From: Rhytidiadelphus loreus
Taxonomy: Eukaryota > Streptophyta > Bryopsida > Hypnales > Hylocomiaceae
Assembly (NCBI GenBank): GCA_947034895.1
Contig: OX344764.1
Location: 55,471,348 to 55,535,347, forward strand
DNA: 64,000 bases
Reading direction: 5' to 3'
Shown: positions 45,470-57,884 of the stretch, in pieces
Numbering within the stretch: position 1 is the first letter of the stretch
Layout of the letters: each line of letters begins with the position of its first letter
Translations under genes and position numbers: made by a program
The notes under the pieces: generated by a model
The model's input: the letters and a program-made list of their open reading frames with translations, nothing else
Told to the model about the DNA's origin: nothing
Databases searched by the model: none

Positions 45470-46095
45470 TGTCAATAACAGATCAACGATCAAAGGTGAG
45501 CAAATCCTGTGTCTCACCAGACAATTTCGATAAGGGTTACATTTCAAGGCACAGAAATGGTACCAATACATGAATTTCAGTGAGAATTGATGGCGGCGCC
45601 TTCTAATACGATTGCGGAGGTCAATTGCTGCAGGGAAGAAATTAACAGCTGCATACTTACATATTCATGATCATTGTACACAAATGTGCGATTCTTACAA
45701 AGCATTTACTACGCCGAGAAAACTGAACTGAACTGATCCTACCCAGATGTGCGATTCTGATCAGGACTTGGAGTACATCGGCAACTATGTTTTGAATCTG
45801 TCCCGGATGTTCGACAGGCGAGCTCATCAGATCAGATACTCTGGACATTCTTGGGAGGGAGGGACACACCCCAAGCGTTCCAAAACTGTCGTGCGATGAA
45901 ACAGTACAATACGAAGGAACGAAGGGAAAGATTTTCACTGGTGGTCACGGTCAGTAAAAATTATTTTTCTAAAACCTTTCTATAAACAGATGCCGGAATT
46001 TATGGGATGTTATTATTATTATTTTAAAAAAATTATGGGAAAAAGTAAATCTTTTTGTTTTTAAGTATCTAGCACATCACATTTGCAAACTTTAA
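45470..46095. other. region without a supported gene
   Basis: Moderately GC-rich up to about 45950, then AT-rich. A 93-codon antisense frame (45657-45938) has no domain. It may be upstream regulatory DNA of the minus-strand gene. Confidence 0.4.
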
Positions 46096-46099
46096 TTAA

Positions 46100-46996
46100 T
46101 CCCTAAAGTTAGAAGAGTCTTTTCAAGGGGACTCTTCAAGGTTGGGGTAAGTCTATATGATCTCAATTTTTGGCAAGATTTTTTGAAACTTTTTTTGAAG
46201 ATAGGAAAATTCACTAGCTTTTGGGGAATATAATTTTTATTTCAATCGATGCCAAGGAGAAAAATTTATGCCACAGTAAGCCCAAAATAGGCAAGGGCGG
46301 GCAGCACAAAAAGACACAAAAATCTAAAAAATTATTTAAAAAAATTATATATTATATTTTTCCATGTGGAAAGATTTGATTCATTATATTTAGATAAGTG
46401 ATGTGAAAGTTATAAAGCTTTTTGTTTTGCAAACAATCTTGGAAGATTCTTGAGAAAATAATGTATTGGGTCCATTTTTTAATTCAATTTTGATAATTTA
46501 AAAAAAAAAAAGTTGTGCATGGTTGTTGTTTTTTTCTAGAACAATCTCACCATTGGGATTAGTGTGTTCCAATTCCACCTCAAAGTTATCAACAATTTAG
46601 TTTTTCCTTTTATCTTGTACCTACTTCAATTGAACAATTTTTTAAAGAATGAAAATTATAGAGGGGGTGAATTTTTTCCAAACTCAATTCTTCAACACAA
46701 CAAAATTTAAATTCACATTTTGTAGTACAAAAGTTTTAAGTCAAGATGATTCAAAGCCTTATAATCTAGTCAAGCTAGGAACCAAAAAACTTATTTTCTT
46801 CACTTTAAACGCTTATATCTTGTAATCAATAAAGTCAGAAGCTTTTTAAATTTCTTCCAAACATCCCCATACTAATCTAGTGCAAGATCCTATGGTTAGA
46901 TATGCAAAAAACAAATGTTTAAAATTTTGTTGTTTGCATTGAAAATGACAATTTTCAATGTTTTTTGGTGAAAAAATGGCCTTGGGATTGTAGGGG
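46100..46996. mobile_element. piggyBac-like (TTAA) element, second family, copy 1
   Basis: Starts TCCCTAAAG after TTAA (46096-46099) and ends TAGGGG before TTAA (46997-47000). The interior matches the element at 51249-52164, for example AGAACAATCTCACCATTG and ATTAGTGTGTT. Non-coding. Confidence 0.65.
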
Positions 46997-47000
46997 TTAA

Positions 47001-48297
47001 TTATTTGATGTCAACTCTAGTCACTAAGTATGGTACAATGATTTTTCCTAAAATGCATGTGCACTAATGTACCAAAGCTACATGATTTTGAATTAGAGTA
47101 AGTTGAAATATTATTATATTGTACAAATTTCTAAAAATATATAATTTTGTTGTGACACTAATATTTTAGGTGACATTAGTTTTCCCTTGTGACTAATACG
47201 ACAATTAAGTGTACACAAAAGGACAATAACATAGCTTTGGAAACTCATGTGGATGAACTTTTCATATCCAAAAACTTAGCCCTTTTTTTTATCATGACAT
47301 AGTGGATTATTAGAGGGACATGCAAGATGTAACCAACCTTGTCAAATCAACTAGCATAGTCTATTCTTCTATTGATCAGTGAAAAAATAAATAAAAATAG
47401 ATATCTATTTTTTTCCTTTGTTTGGAAAACCAACCAAGTGCTACATGCATCTCTCCAAAATATATAGCATCATTTTCTAGAATTCATGAAGTAGTTTTAT
47501 TGTTTCATGCACAAAAACTTGGTTAAAACTTGTGAAATTTTGTCACAAGGGAAAACGTTGATTTATTGTGGATTTGTGGATGATGAAGCAGTCTATTATT
47601 TATACTATTGACATGTCATGTCAACACAAGTCACAAGTGGTAATTTGTTTTGGTGTAGCATTAATTAGTGGAAAAGAGGTTTTTGGGCATTAAACTACTA
47701 CAATACCAAAGTTTGATTTTACATACCTATATGAGAACAATCTTGATGCCCATTTGAGCAAGTGGAATTAAATTCTTATATTGTTGTTTGGCTCTCATAG
47801 ACCCTCAGTTTACTAATTGTGTGGGGTAAATTATGGCAAAGAGTTTTATAGAAATTTAACATGAATGAAGGAATAGCATAATTTGTGGGTGTTTGTTTTA
47901 GTATTTGTTCCATAATGGATTGTGCACTCATTGCTTATTTCTTGTAATGAAACTTATGACAAGAAATTTAACCTCTAAAGGACTAAACAATCAAATTTTG
48001 AACAATGCATAATTACATACACATCAAAATCAATTAAGTCCATAGAGTCGTAATTTTTTCTTCCATCTAATTGTTGTAGATTCTTATTCTAGATTTCTAT
48101 GATTTGTACACCATAGTATTGATTTTGATGTTTTTGCCTTGCAAATGTACTATTGTACCCTGTGGGGTGGTTAAGGCCATCAAAAAATATTTTTGAAAAT
48201 ACATAGCAAAGATTTTAACATATTATTACTATTTTAAATTTGATTGTAAAACTAGATCTTTCTATTTTTGTCATCTATATAATTACATTTTCCAACT
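47001..48297. other. AT-rich DNA, possibly part of a larger TTAA element
   Basis: No gene. TTAA followed by CCTCTAAAGGAC at about 47968-47983 looks like the left end of another TTAA element. A matching right end (TTTAGGGG before TTAA) occurs at about 50711-50722, which would enclose the nested copy at 48302-49195. Confidence 0.35.
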
Positions 48298-48301
48298 TTA
48301 A

Positions 48302-49195
48302 TCCACAAAAGACTACAATGATTTTAGGCCAAAACTACTTCAAAATGCTCATATCTATAGCAAGGTTAAAATCTTCATCTATATTTATTCATTAACAAAT
48401 CCAACCATAAGATCCTTTAGTTAACTTGTTAGAATACACCCTCCTAAAATTTTAGAGTAAGAAACTTTACCAATTGCACTTGAATTTCAAAAAGAAGTAT
48501 TTTCAACTCTTCCCATATGGTTCAGCTTTATTTTTAAAACTTTTATCCAAAAATGTATACGTCCTAAAACTTGCATCTATACATAATATATTGAATAAAT
48601 AATTTGGAAATATTTATAAAAAACTCAACAAGAAATATTTCATATTTCATGCTTGAAAAAAATAATATACAAAAGAGGTAAAATATGATTAAATATACTA
48701 AAGTATTAAATTTAGTTGTAGAATTGAATTTTTTTGATTTCAATGGTTGTTATGTTGTAATAAACAATCTAAATCCTATGCTTTAATTTTTTTCCAAAAT
48801 CATTGAAAATTGAATACAAAACAAAGACTTCAAAGTTTATTTTGGGGTTGAGCTTCCATAATTACCTACAAAGGAAAACTCCTCATAACTTCCATTTTAT
48901 TAATTGAAATAGAATGATTTGAAGCCTTCAAATATATATAAATATAGAAAATCAAGTTTAAAATTTTATTTTGAAAAAAGTGATTTTCTTAAGTTGCCTA
49001 GGCTTTATAAGAAACTACATATCATACAATAATTCTTTAACCATGTAGTCAAAGTTATGAAAATTGTTGCACCTTGAAGCTACTCCTTGACCACATGTTT
49101 TGTGAAAATTTCAAAGAAAAAAAAGAAAAATTGCATTCACAAATGGATGACCAAAAACATTGTGTTGCCAAACATATTATTTAGTTTTTTAGGGA
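48302..49195 (-). mobile_element. piggyBac-like (TTAA) element, inverted copy of 27717-28624
   Basis: Read on the minus strand it aligns over its whole length with the element at 27717-28624, including GGTTGTTGCCAAG-like and CTACTTCAAA segments near each end. TTAA flanks lie at 48298-48301 and 49196-49199. Its first TIR is degenerate (TCCACAAAAG). Confidence 0.7.
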
Positions 49196-49199
49196 TTAA

Positions 49200-51244
49200 T
49201 TAATTATTTGGCAAAGAATGTAGAACTTAGTTACTGGATATGATAATGTACAAAGGACATATGTATGTTTTACCTTAAAAATTGACTTTCTTAGTTCAAA
49301 AGTGACCCTTTTAAAATCATCTTAAATAAATAAGTTAAATGATCAAAATTAGAACTTGCCATTTTTATCTTAGAGAAAAATTCTTCATTCAAATTGTTTA
49401 ATCTACAATTAATTTTTGAAGAATTTTTAAGTTTTGGTTAAATTTTTAATTGATAAATATTGGATGGTTATTTAATAGATTCAACCGTATGGTTATGATC
49501 TATGAATCATATTTTACAAAAAAACTTAAAATCACCATTTAAATGTTCTTCTAAATTGTATTTTATAATACATCTTTATAATTTTGGAAGTTTGGATTAC
49601 CTCTTCATCCTTAATATTAGGATATCTTTATAGTACCCTAAACTACATTAAATCAAGAATCAATTGAATATTGTGACAATCCTCTATGCAACCCTCCAAG
49701 TCCTAGCACACTTAATGAACCTTTAAATGACTCATTTAGTCAATCAAACATTTATGATGATTCTCCATCATTTAGTCCCTAAGAGAGCAACATCCATTGG
49801 CAAATTATGAACTTTTTTGAGAGCTTCCTATTGGAGTTATAAGAGATAAATGAAATACATCTAAATATGTTAATTAAAACAACATTTTTGTCTATTCTTC
49901 AATATTATCATGCAACTAGTGTGGTCACTAAATGGTTTATAGTTATTGGACAAGGTTCTTAATGAGTTCACATAGGGATGGGAATAAAAAAAAACTTGCA
50001 AAATGAAGATTTAATGTTTAGATTCTACTCTTGCCATATTTTATTTAGCCAAAAAAGCTCAAATTTTACATTGGCCTTCCTACCATTGACTTGTCAAAGT
50101 TAATAACACCTATGATGTATTGGAATGATGCATTGAAGTCCTTCCACATATATACTCCTAAGCGTTCCGATGTCCAATTTCTGGACAATGAATAGATTGA
50201 AGCTCTTAGTTCTTTTTCATTTTGCTTGGATGAAAGTCATCCTAATTTGTGGAGATACTTTATCAAGTTGTTGTCCTATCTAATGGTTGGATTTGGTGTT
50301 AAGAAAGTATTTATTTTTCTAAAATTACAAATGTGAAAGAATGTCAAGTGGTTGACTAAGCCCAAATTGCATTGACTCTAGTTCAAAACTGGATTTGCAA
50401 ACATGAGGTCATAGATTAAAAGAACACAAAAATTTCAAAAAATCACCATGTGAAGAGAACCTCATTTCAAATCCATTCCAACAAGTTTTACTCAAAAAAT
50501 GATAATATTTTGTTTGTAATTGAATTTAGAAGGAATTTTTAATTTTTCCTTTCAAAATTTATAAAAAAATATTGGTGATAGCATTGTTGAATCTAACATA
50601 CGGATGGAATCTACAACTTAAAATCTACAGCTTTCATTTGTATATGAATTTCAAAATATTCTTCCAAATAGTACTTTACGATGATTTTTTTTAAATCGTG
50701 AATTCTGGAGAAGGATTTGGACGTTTAGGGGTTAATCCTATCAATTAAGCCTTATCAAATTCAATTACAATTAATAATTCACAATCTATACCCAGAGCTT
50801 CAACTCACAAAAGAAAATTACCAAAATGCCTAATTGACATAATGTAATTGTCAATTTTTGAAAGAAGAAAAATAATAAAAACTAACATCCAATGTCCCTT
50901 GGCAAGTATTAACTACAAGTTTTGGATTCATTGATAATGACTTCTTTCAACTACCCAATGATTAAACTTCTTGTTAAGAAGCTATATCATGGCAAATTAA
51001 GATGCCAAAGAATGACAAATGGCCATTGATGAAATATTCAAATCACTATTTGAAAATGACACATGAAATGTAGTATACCTATCATCAAATAGATCTCTTA
51101 TATGTTGCAAGTGGACCTATTGATGAAATTATCAATCCAAAGGCTGAGTTGTTTATCAAGGTTTATTTTCAATAGGAAGGTATTGATTATAAAAAGACAT
51201 TGTCAATAGACCTAAATTTATCGTCTATAAAAAAATATTGGCAT
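49200..51244. other. gene-free AT-rich DNA
   Basis: No coding potential, RNA gene or bounded repeat other than the possible TTAA-element right end near 50711 was seen. Confidence 0.5.
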
Positions 51245-51248
51245 TTAA

Positions 51249-52164
51249 CCCCTAAAGTTCCATTGTCCCCTTGGGGGATAAAATGGATTTGAGGTAGGTT
51301 CCTACAGTCTCAATATTTGTCAATATTTTTTGAAATTTTTGGTGCAAAAAAAAATTACACTTGTTTTCCAAAAATATAATTTTATTTCAATCAGTGCCCA
51401 GGAACAAAAGTTATGGCATAAAATCCTTTTTCTTTTAGTTTAGTGGGTAGAAAAATCCCCTCAAAAAACTTAAAACTAAAACTTAAAAAAATTTGTTTCA
51501 AATAGATTATATTTTTATCTACATAAGAAATTTTTATTCATTCCATTTGGATATGTTATGCAAAAGTTATGGACAATCTTATTTTTTGGGCAATTAGTGC
51601 ATCTTCATAAAAAAGAAATTGTAGGATTCATTTTTGAAGTCTACTTTCACTATTTTCCAAAAAAAAAGTTCCACAAGGTTGAATTGTCTTACTAGAACAA
51701 TCTCACCATTGAGATTAGTGTGTTTCAATTCCATCTTAGAGCTATTAACGGTGTAGTTTTCCCTTCAATCTTGAAGATCCCTCTAATTAACAATTTTTTT
51801 ATAAATGAAAACTAAGTATTTTTAAAATAAATAAAAATTCCTAGAATCTCAATTCAATTATTTATCATACAAAATTAGAAATTCAAAATCACTAGAGCAA
51901 AAATTTTAAGCTAAGAAGGTTCAAAGCCAAAAAATGTAGTTAAGCAACATTCAAAAAGACTTGTTTCTTTCACTTTAAATGCAAATGTCTTGCAATCTAC
52001 ATGGTCAAAGTTTTTGAAATTTCTTCCACACATTCTTGCACTAATCTAGTACAAGATCATATGGTTAAACATGCAAAAACAATTTATAATTTTTTACTCT
52101 TTGCTATAGGAATGGCAGTTTTTAGTGTTTTTTGATGGAAAAAAGGCCTTTAGGACTTTAAGGG
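51249..52164. mobile_element. piggyBac-like (TTAA) element, second family, copy 2
   Basis: Begins CCCCTAAAGTTCC after TTAA (51245-51248) and ends GACTTTAAGGG before TTGA, a mutated TTAA (52165-52168). Aligns with 46100-46996. Confidence 0.65.
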
Positions 52165-52515
52165 TTGATTGCATTGTATTATGGTTTGCACTTTCATAAG
52201 ATGAATTTCATTACCGCCTAATTTAAAGATGAGTTAAAATAAGAGTATTCATGGACCTACTAGAAGGGTTCACATTGACTAAATAATCAAATATTTGAAT
52301 GGGCCTCCTATTAAAATCATTAGTTTGTAAGTTATGACCTAAAACAATTGGGCTACCATATTGTAGACCTAAAAGTTTTTAGAATAATGGTTAAAATTGA
52401 AAAAGGGACCAATTATAGGTCCCTTAGTGTTAAAAAATAGAAATAGAAATAATTTTAAAGTCTAAAATTAGTTCAAAGTGTAAATAGAGCTATTTTGGTA
52501 GGATGGATGAAAAAA

Positions 52516-52556
52516 ATAAAATAAAATAAAATAAAATAAAATAAAATAAAATAAAA
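52516..52556 (+). repeat. (AAAAT)n microsatellite
   Basis: About eight uninterrupted AAAAT units. Confidence 0.95.
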
Positions 52557-52569
52557 AATTGATGTATGG

Positions 52570-54620
52570 GGTGTGACTTTAAATCACACCTTTTCAACAA
52601 GGTTTGACCGGGTCACCACCCCATTACAAATTCTATTTTTTTTAAGAAAATTTCAATTGTTGTATATTTCACAACACTCATTGTAAGTTTTTCAATTCTA
52701 ATATATATTAATTTTGTGTGATTTGTTTGTGTATGTGTTTTGTAAGTATTCTCTATTGTCAGGATCCTACATTGTTTTCGTCTTAGGAGATTTGGAGTTT
52801 TGCTGTGAGGGTCTGTAAGAGATTTTTGAAACCTTAAATTCATGACTGCAAATCTATTGTTGAATCACGACTTGCAGCCTCTGAGTAAGTTCATTACATG
52901 TAGGATTTTAGTTTTTCCTTATTAAAAGAGTTTTAATTGTATGCATTGTCCGGTGACTTGAGTCTGTATGAGGCCCTTCGTATTCTGGAAGGAGGTTTTG
53001 TTTTCAAAATTTGAAAGGGTTGGATTCGAAAACAAAGAATTTATTTACCTGTGGCTGAAATCGTAAATTGGAATTGATAGTTGAGTGATTTTGGAAGGAA
53101 TGGAGGGATTTTCAGTGATTGATTGAAGATTGAGCAAGTTTCCCAAGTGTGCAATTTCAAAGTAGTGGTGGTGGCTGATCACTACTGAGAAGAAATCTAT
53201 GAGCGGTAGTCAATCGATCGGAGAAGGTTGCAGCGATCAAATCGACAAATCAAATTCAAATATTGAACCCAGTTTCTGAACAAGGTTCATCGTGATTTGA
53301 GATCCACAGGTGGAACATGCAGGAGTGGTGGCACCAAGTCTGCCATGCCTCACCAAATCTGAAATTCCATAGATTCGTCTAAATCCATACCGGAAGGAGA
53401 TTGGGTACATTGAGTTTGATCACTCGAGTAAAAATGTGATTGGAATTCAATCAAAATGAGTAAATCACAATCGTAAAGGAAGATTGCTGGCAGTCACAAT
53501 CCCAATTAGGTTTAACTTCCAATTCTTGAAATTTCGGGCAAATTTCTTGTTGTTGGTGTGATTGCGCCTTCGCAATGGTGAAGCAACTTTGATTCAGGAA
53601 GCAAATTTCAAGAATTTAAAAAAAAAATTGGTGCCAGAGGCGGCAAAGCAAACACATGGCGGAAGAGCGCAAGGAGAAGTTGTTGACGCAGACCCGTGTG
53701 GTCAATAGGCGACCGATTCAGGAAGCTCCACGTGTGGTCATAGGGTACCCCGCTTGGTCTTGGGGTCTGTTTCCACGGTCTTGGATTTCGGCGAACGGCC
53801 CTTGGGTTGTACCACAGGTTTGGGGCAATTATATGGCCATAGGGCCAAATCAATTGGTTTTGGGCTTCTGCAATGGTCTTGGGCTGATTTGAGTGGCCTT
53901 AGGGGTTCAAACTATGGTGATAGGTCCACAAACCACGGTTTAAAGGCTTTTATTATTATTTTACAAGTTTTAAGTGTTTGGTCTTAGGTTCTATAAGTTT
54001 GGACAATTTGTAAATTGTCTCAATGTTTTGTGTGTTGGTGAATTTAGGGAATTAACTCTTGTGGTTTGGACCATTGCCCTTTTGACTCATTGTTCCAAAG
54101 TGTTGGAGAAAAGTTTGCAAAAAAGACAAACTTTAGGTATGAAATCATGGACTTAGCATTCTTTGCATAAACTGAGACCAATTGTCCTAAAAGACAGACA
54201 TAGACATTGTGCATATAGTTTTGCTCATGGCGAGCACTTACTGGATTTATTGCCCCCCATATAAAAAGTTTTAATAAATGAACTATATGTATTACTGTTT
54301 TCAAAGTATTATCTTGATGTGATTAAAAGTCCTAGATCATACATTGCATTGATGATTTGACCAATCTGACTCATTGCCCTCCTTTTTAGAACACTATATA
54401 GGACTGGGACTACAATCATGGAGTCTGCATACATTGGTAAAGGACTGTCCACGAAATTACACCTTTGGGAATAAGAGTGAAAACCCATTTATGATTTGTT
54501 TTTGAATTTAAATTACCATATATTTACCTATATTCTAAGTACATATGACTTTAGCTACAAAAAAACGTTAAACTATTTGACCATTCCCTAGACCAAGAAC
54601 CCCTATATATACTATAGTCC
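52570..54620. other. region without a supported gene
   Basis: Base composition is more even between about 52860 and 53900. Open frames at 53608-53892 on both strands carry no domain; the plus-strand frame is made of recurring TGGTCTTGGG-like words. This may be leader DNA of a retroelement or an old gene relic; I cannot decide. Confidence 0.35.
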
Positions 54621-54623
54621 TGG

Positions 54624-55890
54624 ATGTTTTTGCGAATAGGCAAAAACCTAGACTACACATATTATCAAAGATTTTTCAAATTTCTTATATCTATTGGTTT
54701 TAACATAAGTGAAGTTAATACAAATGTCTATCTACAACGTGACAACAAATACTTTATTATCCTTGCAATATGTGTTGATGATTGTATATCAATTATAACG
54801 GATTACCATTTTCGGACTTCAGACAACATATCATCAATAACTAAGCTATTTGAAAATATTTCAATTCAAATACATAATTTTTTTTCAAAATTAAAAATAA
54901 AATCATGTAATTTTATAAGTACTTGTGTGGAGCATGGCATAAAATTAGCAAAAGTCGATCATTAGTCCAATTACTTAAGAAAAAATAAACCAATTGAATT
55001 GATTTCTTTTGGGAAAATACATTAATTGGAAGCTTATTGCATTTATTTGTAAATATTCAACATGATATTTTTTTACTACAAATGTAGTTGCCCAATACTC
55101 TATCCATCTTGAACTAAAACATTGACACTCAACAAAAGGTATATTATAATATCTCAAAAACTATTTTTCTTGGCCTCCTATATAAACTGTCCTACAATTT
55201 TTTACATTTAGAAACATATTTCACATAGATTAGGAAGGCAATCACTATAAGAAACCCATGTTTTAGGTGATGTTTTGTAATTTTTTAAAACGGATTTTAG
55301 ATGACGTCCATTGCAACAAGCCCATGTTTTTATGTCAACATTGATGTTATGTTGGACGTATTGTTGACATAAAAACATGGGCTTGTTGCAATGGACGTCA
55401 CCTAAAATCCGTTCAAAAAAATTACAAAACATCACCTAAAACGTGGGTTTCTTCTAGTGAATGTAGACAATCTCCCCTATACATCTAGATATTGTTTTTC
55501 ACAAATAAATTTCTTTAGTTGTTAGGCCAATAGAAAGTAGCGTTTAGTGGCTCTTAATTCTATCCAAAAGGAATACATGTCCATATTAAGGGCATCAACA
55601 AAAGACATTTGGCGTTGCCACTTACTTGATAACATTGGTTTTCATCAACAAAATCCAACAATCCTTTATACAAACAATCAACATACTATTGAATTTTTAA
55701 AGAATTGATAATATATCATGATGAGAGTAATGATGTTGATATCCAAGTTCATTTACTTTGCAAACAATTGCAAGCTCCACAAATAAAATAAATATACTAC
55801 AACTCAAGTCAAATGATTGCCTACATTCTCACTAAAAATAAACCTAAATTTAGGCAAACATTGTCCAAGTCTTACTGGATTTTAGTAGTA
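54624..55890 (+). pseudogene. Ty1/copia reverse transcriptase-RNase H remnant
   Basis: 54624-54965 keeps an open frame with the copia RT signature in decayed form (FLISIGFNISEVNTNVYLQ, then ILAICVDDCISI in place of LYVDDL). After stops, 55015-55160 still reads WKLIAFICKYST, FFTTNVVAQYSIHLELKH and STKGIL, matching the copia 'RPDI..AVN..S.F...P...HW.A.KRILRYLKGT' block. 55510-55870 reads as a heavily mutated RNase H (KVAFSGS for the ALSSTEAE motif, ending QMIAYILTKNK for the ADILTKPL motif). Many stops and frameshifts are present, and a CACTA-ended MITE (55243-55459) splits it. Copia elements replicate through an RNA intermediate; this copy is dead. Confidence 0.75.
55243..55459. mobile_element. 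CACTA-ended MITE of a different family
   Basis: Starts CACTATAAGAAACCCATGTT and ends ..GGGTTTCTTCTAGTG, flanked by AAT on both sides (55240-55242, 55460-55462). The two arms are complementary almost to the centre (TTTTATGTCAACATTGATGT...). It shares only the CACTA/TAGTG ends with the GGGGTGTTTTAAG family. Confidence 0.85.
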
Positions 55891-55894
55891 CTTA

Positions 55895-56100
55895 ATTATT
55901 AGATCATTTAGCCAAATCAATTTATTAAACTCTAGATTCAATATTCACACTTCTTATATACTAAGAAGACCCCTACAGCCCTACTTGAACCTTAGCATCA
56001 CACTATGCACCCAAAAGTGGCTGTAACAGCCACACTATGAAGTGCTTTGTGTGTGCTTTGTTTCTTTAGCTTAACATGGTATCAAAGTTTTGATGTAAAT
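55895..56100 (+). mobile_element. copia LTR remnant followed by a primer-binding site
   Basis: After the RNase H remnant comes about 190 bp of LTR-like DNA ending in TTAACA, directly followed by TGGTATCAAAGT (56087-56098). This resembles the initiator-Met-tRNA primer site TGGTATCAGAGC with two changes. A primer-binding site downstream of an RNase H end implies a second copia copy starts here, so two elements shared one LTR. Confidence 0.55.
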
Positions 56101-57230
56101 TCTCTTTCAAGGATCTTTCAACATATCACTTCAACGTGCTTTTGGTTGCTAATAGTTCTTTCTTGAAGAGACAATCACACCAACCCTCACACCAACCCAT
56201 GAGCCTTCCAGTGCACCAACATGTGAATTTCCACTTGTGTACATCCAATACCACACCCAACAACTTCTTGCATCTCTTATCAATACTACCAAATCCTACT
56301 TGGAAAGTTAGAAGTAGATTTCCTTGAATGCCTCATTCTATTTGGAGTAGATATTTCAAAAGACCAAATGTCTTCTCAATATGCCTTTTAAAAACTAGCT
56401 ACCAATTTATCTCCTTGTATATATATAATACTACCCTTAACTATAACAAATTACTCCACTTAGAGTACAAAGATTGAGATGTTGACATGAACTAAAGTAT
56501 GGACATTTGTAGTCGAAGATACAAAGGCACTTCACATTACGAACACAACGCTGCATATTAAAAACTAATTAAACAAAATATTGTAGGTTTGTTGAATAAT
56601 TAGAACAAATATAAATTACAAATCCAAAGTATGAATTGTGTATGTTTTTTCTCTTTTAGTATTCTACCTCCAAAGTATGAATTGTATATGAATAAATCAA
56701 GGGTATTAATTCAAAGTTTAAGGTCCAAATATGACAAATGTGACCAACCCCTATGAAAAATAAATAGGAAGAGTTCCATTCATATATAGTTCCAAAATAG
56801 GAGCATACACAGAGGATTGTGAAGCAATATTTAAGAAGAATCGATGGCTAATTCAAACTTTGTAGGTGGAATTGGGAAAAAAACACCAGTTGCAATTTAA
56901 ACACATCGACAAAAAACCATTGAAAAAATCTATAAAATTTCTATTTCGATTAAAGAATAGAGAAAATAATCGGACTCTATACTTGAAAAGACGGTTCAAC
57001 TTGGGAGTTGAAGAAAAATAGCCTGTAAACCTCAAAAAAACTTCCGGAATGTTATTTTGAAGTGACCAAAAGTGGTCATAGGCCCGTCCTTTCAGCATGA
57101 AATAACCTTGAAACAACAAACCCATCACCACGGTCACCACTCATGCAATTATCCATTCGTTGGGAATATCTGGAAGCTTGACACGTTGACACTGAGTCAT
57201 TCCTGCCACACTCAAATACGGTACCGCGTT
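56100..57230. other. region without a supported gene
   Basis: Probably leader of the second copia remnant at its left. A 63-codon frame (56136-56327) has no recognisable Gag motif. The rest is AT-rich with nothing supportable. Confidence 0.4.
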
Positions 57231-57236
57231 TTCATT

Positions 57237-57880
57237 TCGAGCATCGCCACCCCACCCGGGAACCGGCAGACTAGCATGGAGGTGCCGGGATGGGGAAAGA
57301 ATCAACCCCACCCGAACTCCATGACAGCGACGGCATGCCAGGAGGTAAGCCCGGAATCTGGGTGAAATACCAACGGCAAAAGTCCAGGATTTGCCGGGTT
57401 GGGGCCCTGGCCATCGTCTACGCTTAATAGACCGAACCTTGACAGCATCTCCACTCTAGCCAACGTCCTGGAGTGTTGATGAGTGGGAGCATACCTCACT
57501 CCGAGACGGGGACGTCAGGCCGGTGGTGTGGGGCGACGCGAGGTGGAGGAAGCGGCCAGCAAATTCAACCTCGATGCCGGCCCAACACTCCTGCTTTGTC
57601 GTTGCATGGGACGAATCCGGGGCAGATATATGGCGCAAGGTGGAGAGAGTGGCTGGATAGAGACAGATTTGCGAGAGGAGAACACTGTAGCGCCGGGTTG
57701 AGTGCGACACCAACCCCACCTGCATTCTGCCGGACTGCCGCACCGGTTTGTATGGCCAGAGTGGAGATGCTCAAAACCCCGACCCAGCAATCTGTAATTA
57801 CCTCCGACCAACCCCAGGCACAGTCGTCTGCCGGTTTGACGGGCTAGTCTGATGAGTTATGGCAGTGGAAATGCTCTTCG
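57237..57880. mobile_element. GC-rich inverted-repeat element(s) upstream of the hydrolase gene
   Basis: AGCATCTCCACTCTAGCC at about 57439 is answered by the inverse GGCCAGAGTGGAGATGCT at about 57752. An outer, weaker pair GAGCATCGCCACC (about 57238) and GCAGTGGAAATGCTC (about 57862) surrounds it. GC content is far above the surroundings and open frames overlap on all strands, which is a composition effect. It looks like two nested or tandem DNA elements; superfamily not determined. Confidence 0.5.
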
Positions 57881-57884
57881 AAGT

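Noticed and set aside
57473..57847. Overlapping open frames of 60-124 codons on both strands
   Set aside because: Typical of GC-rich DNA with few stops; no domain and they cross the inverted repeats of a mobile element.
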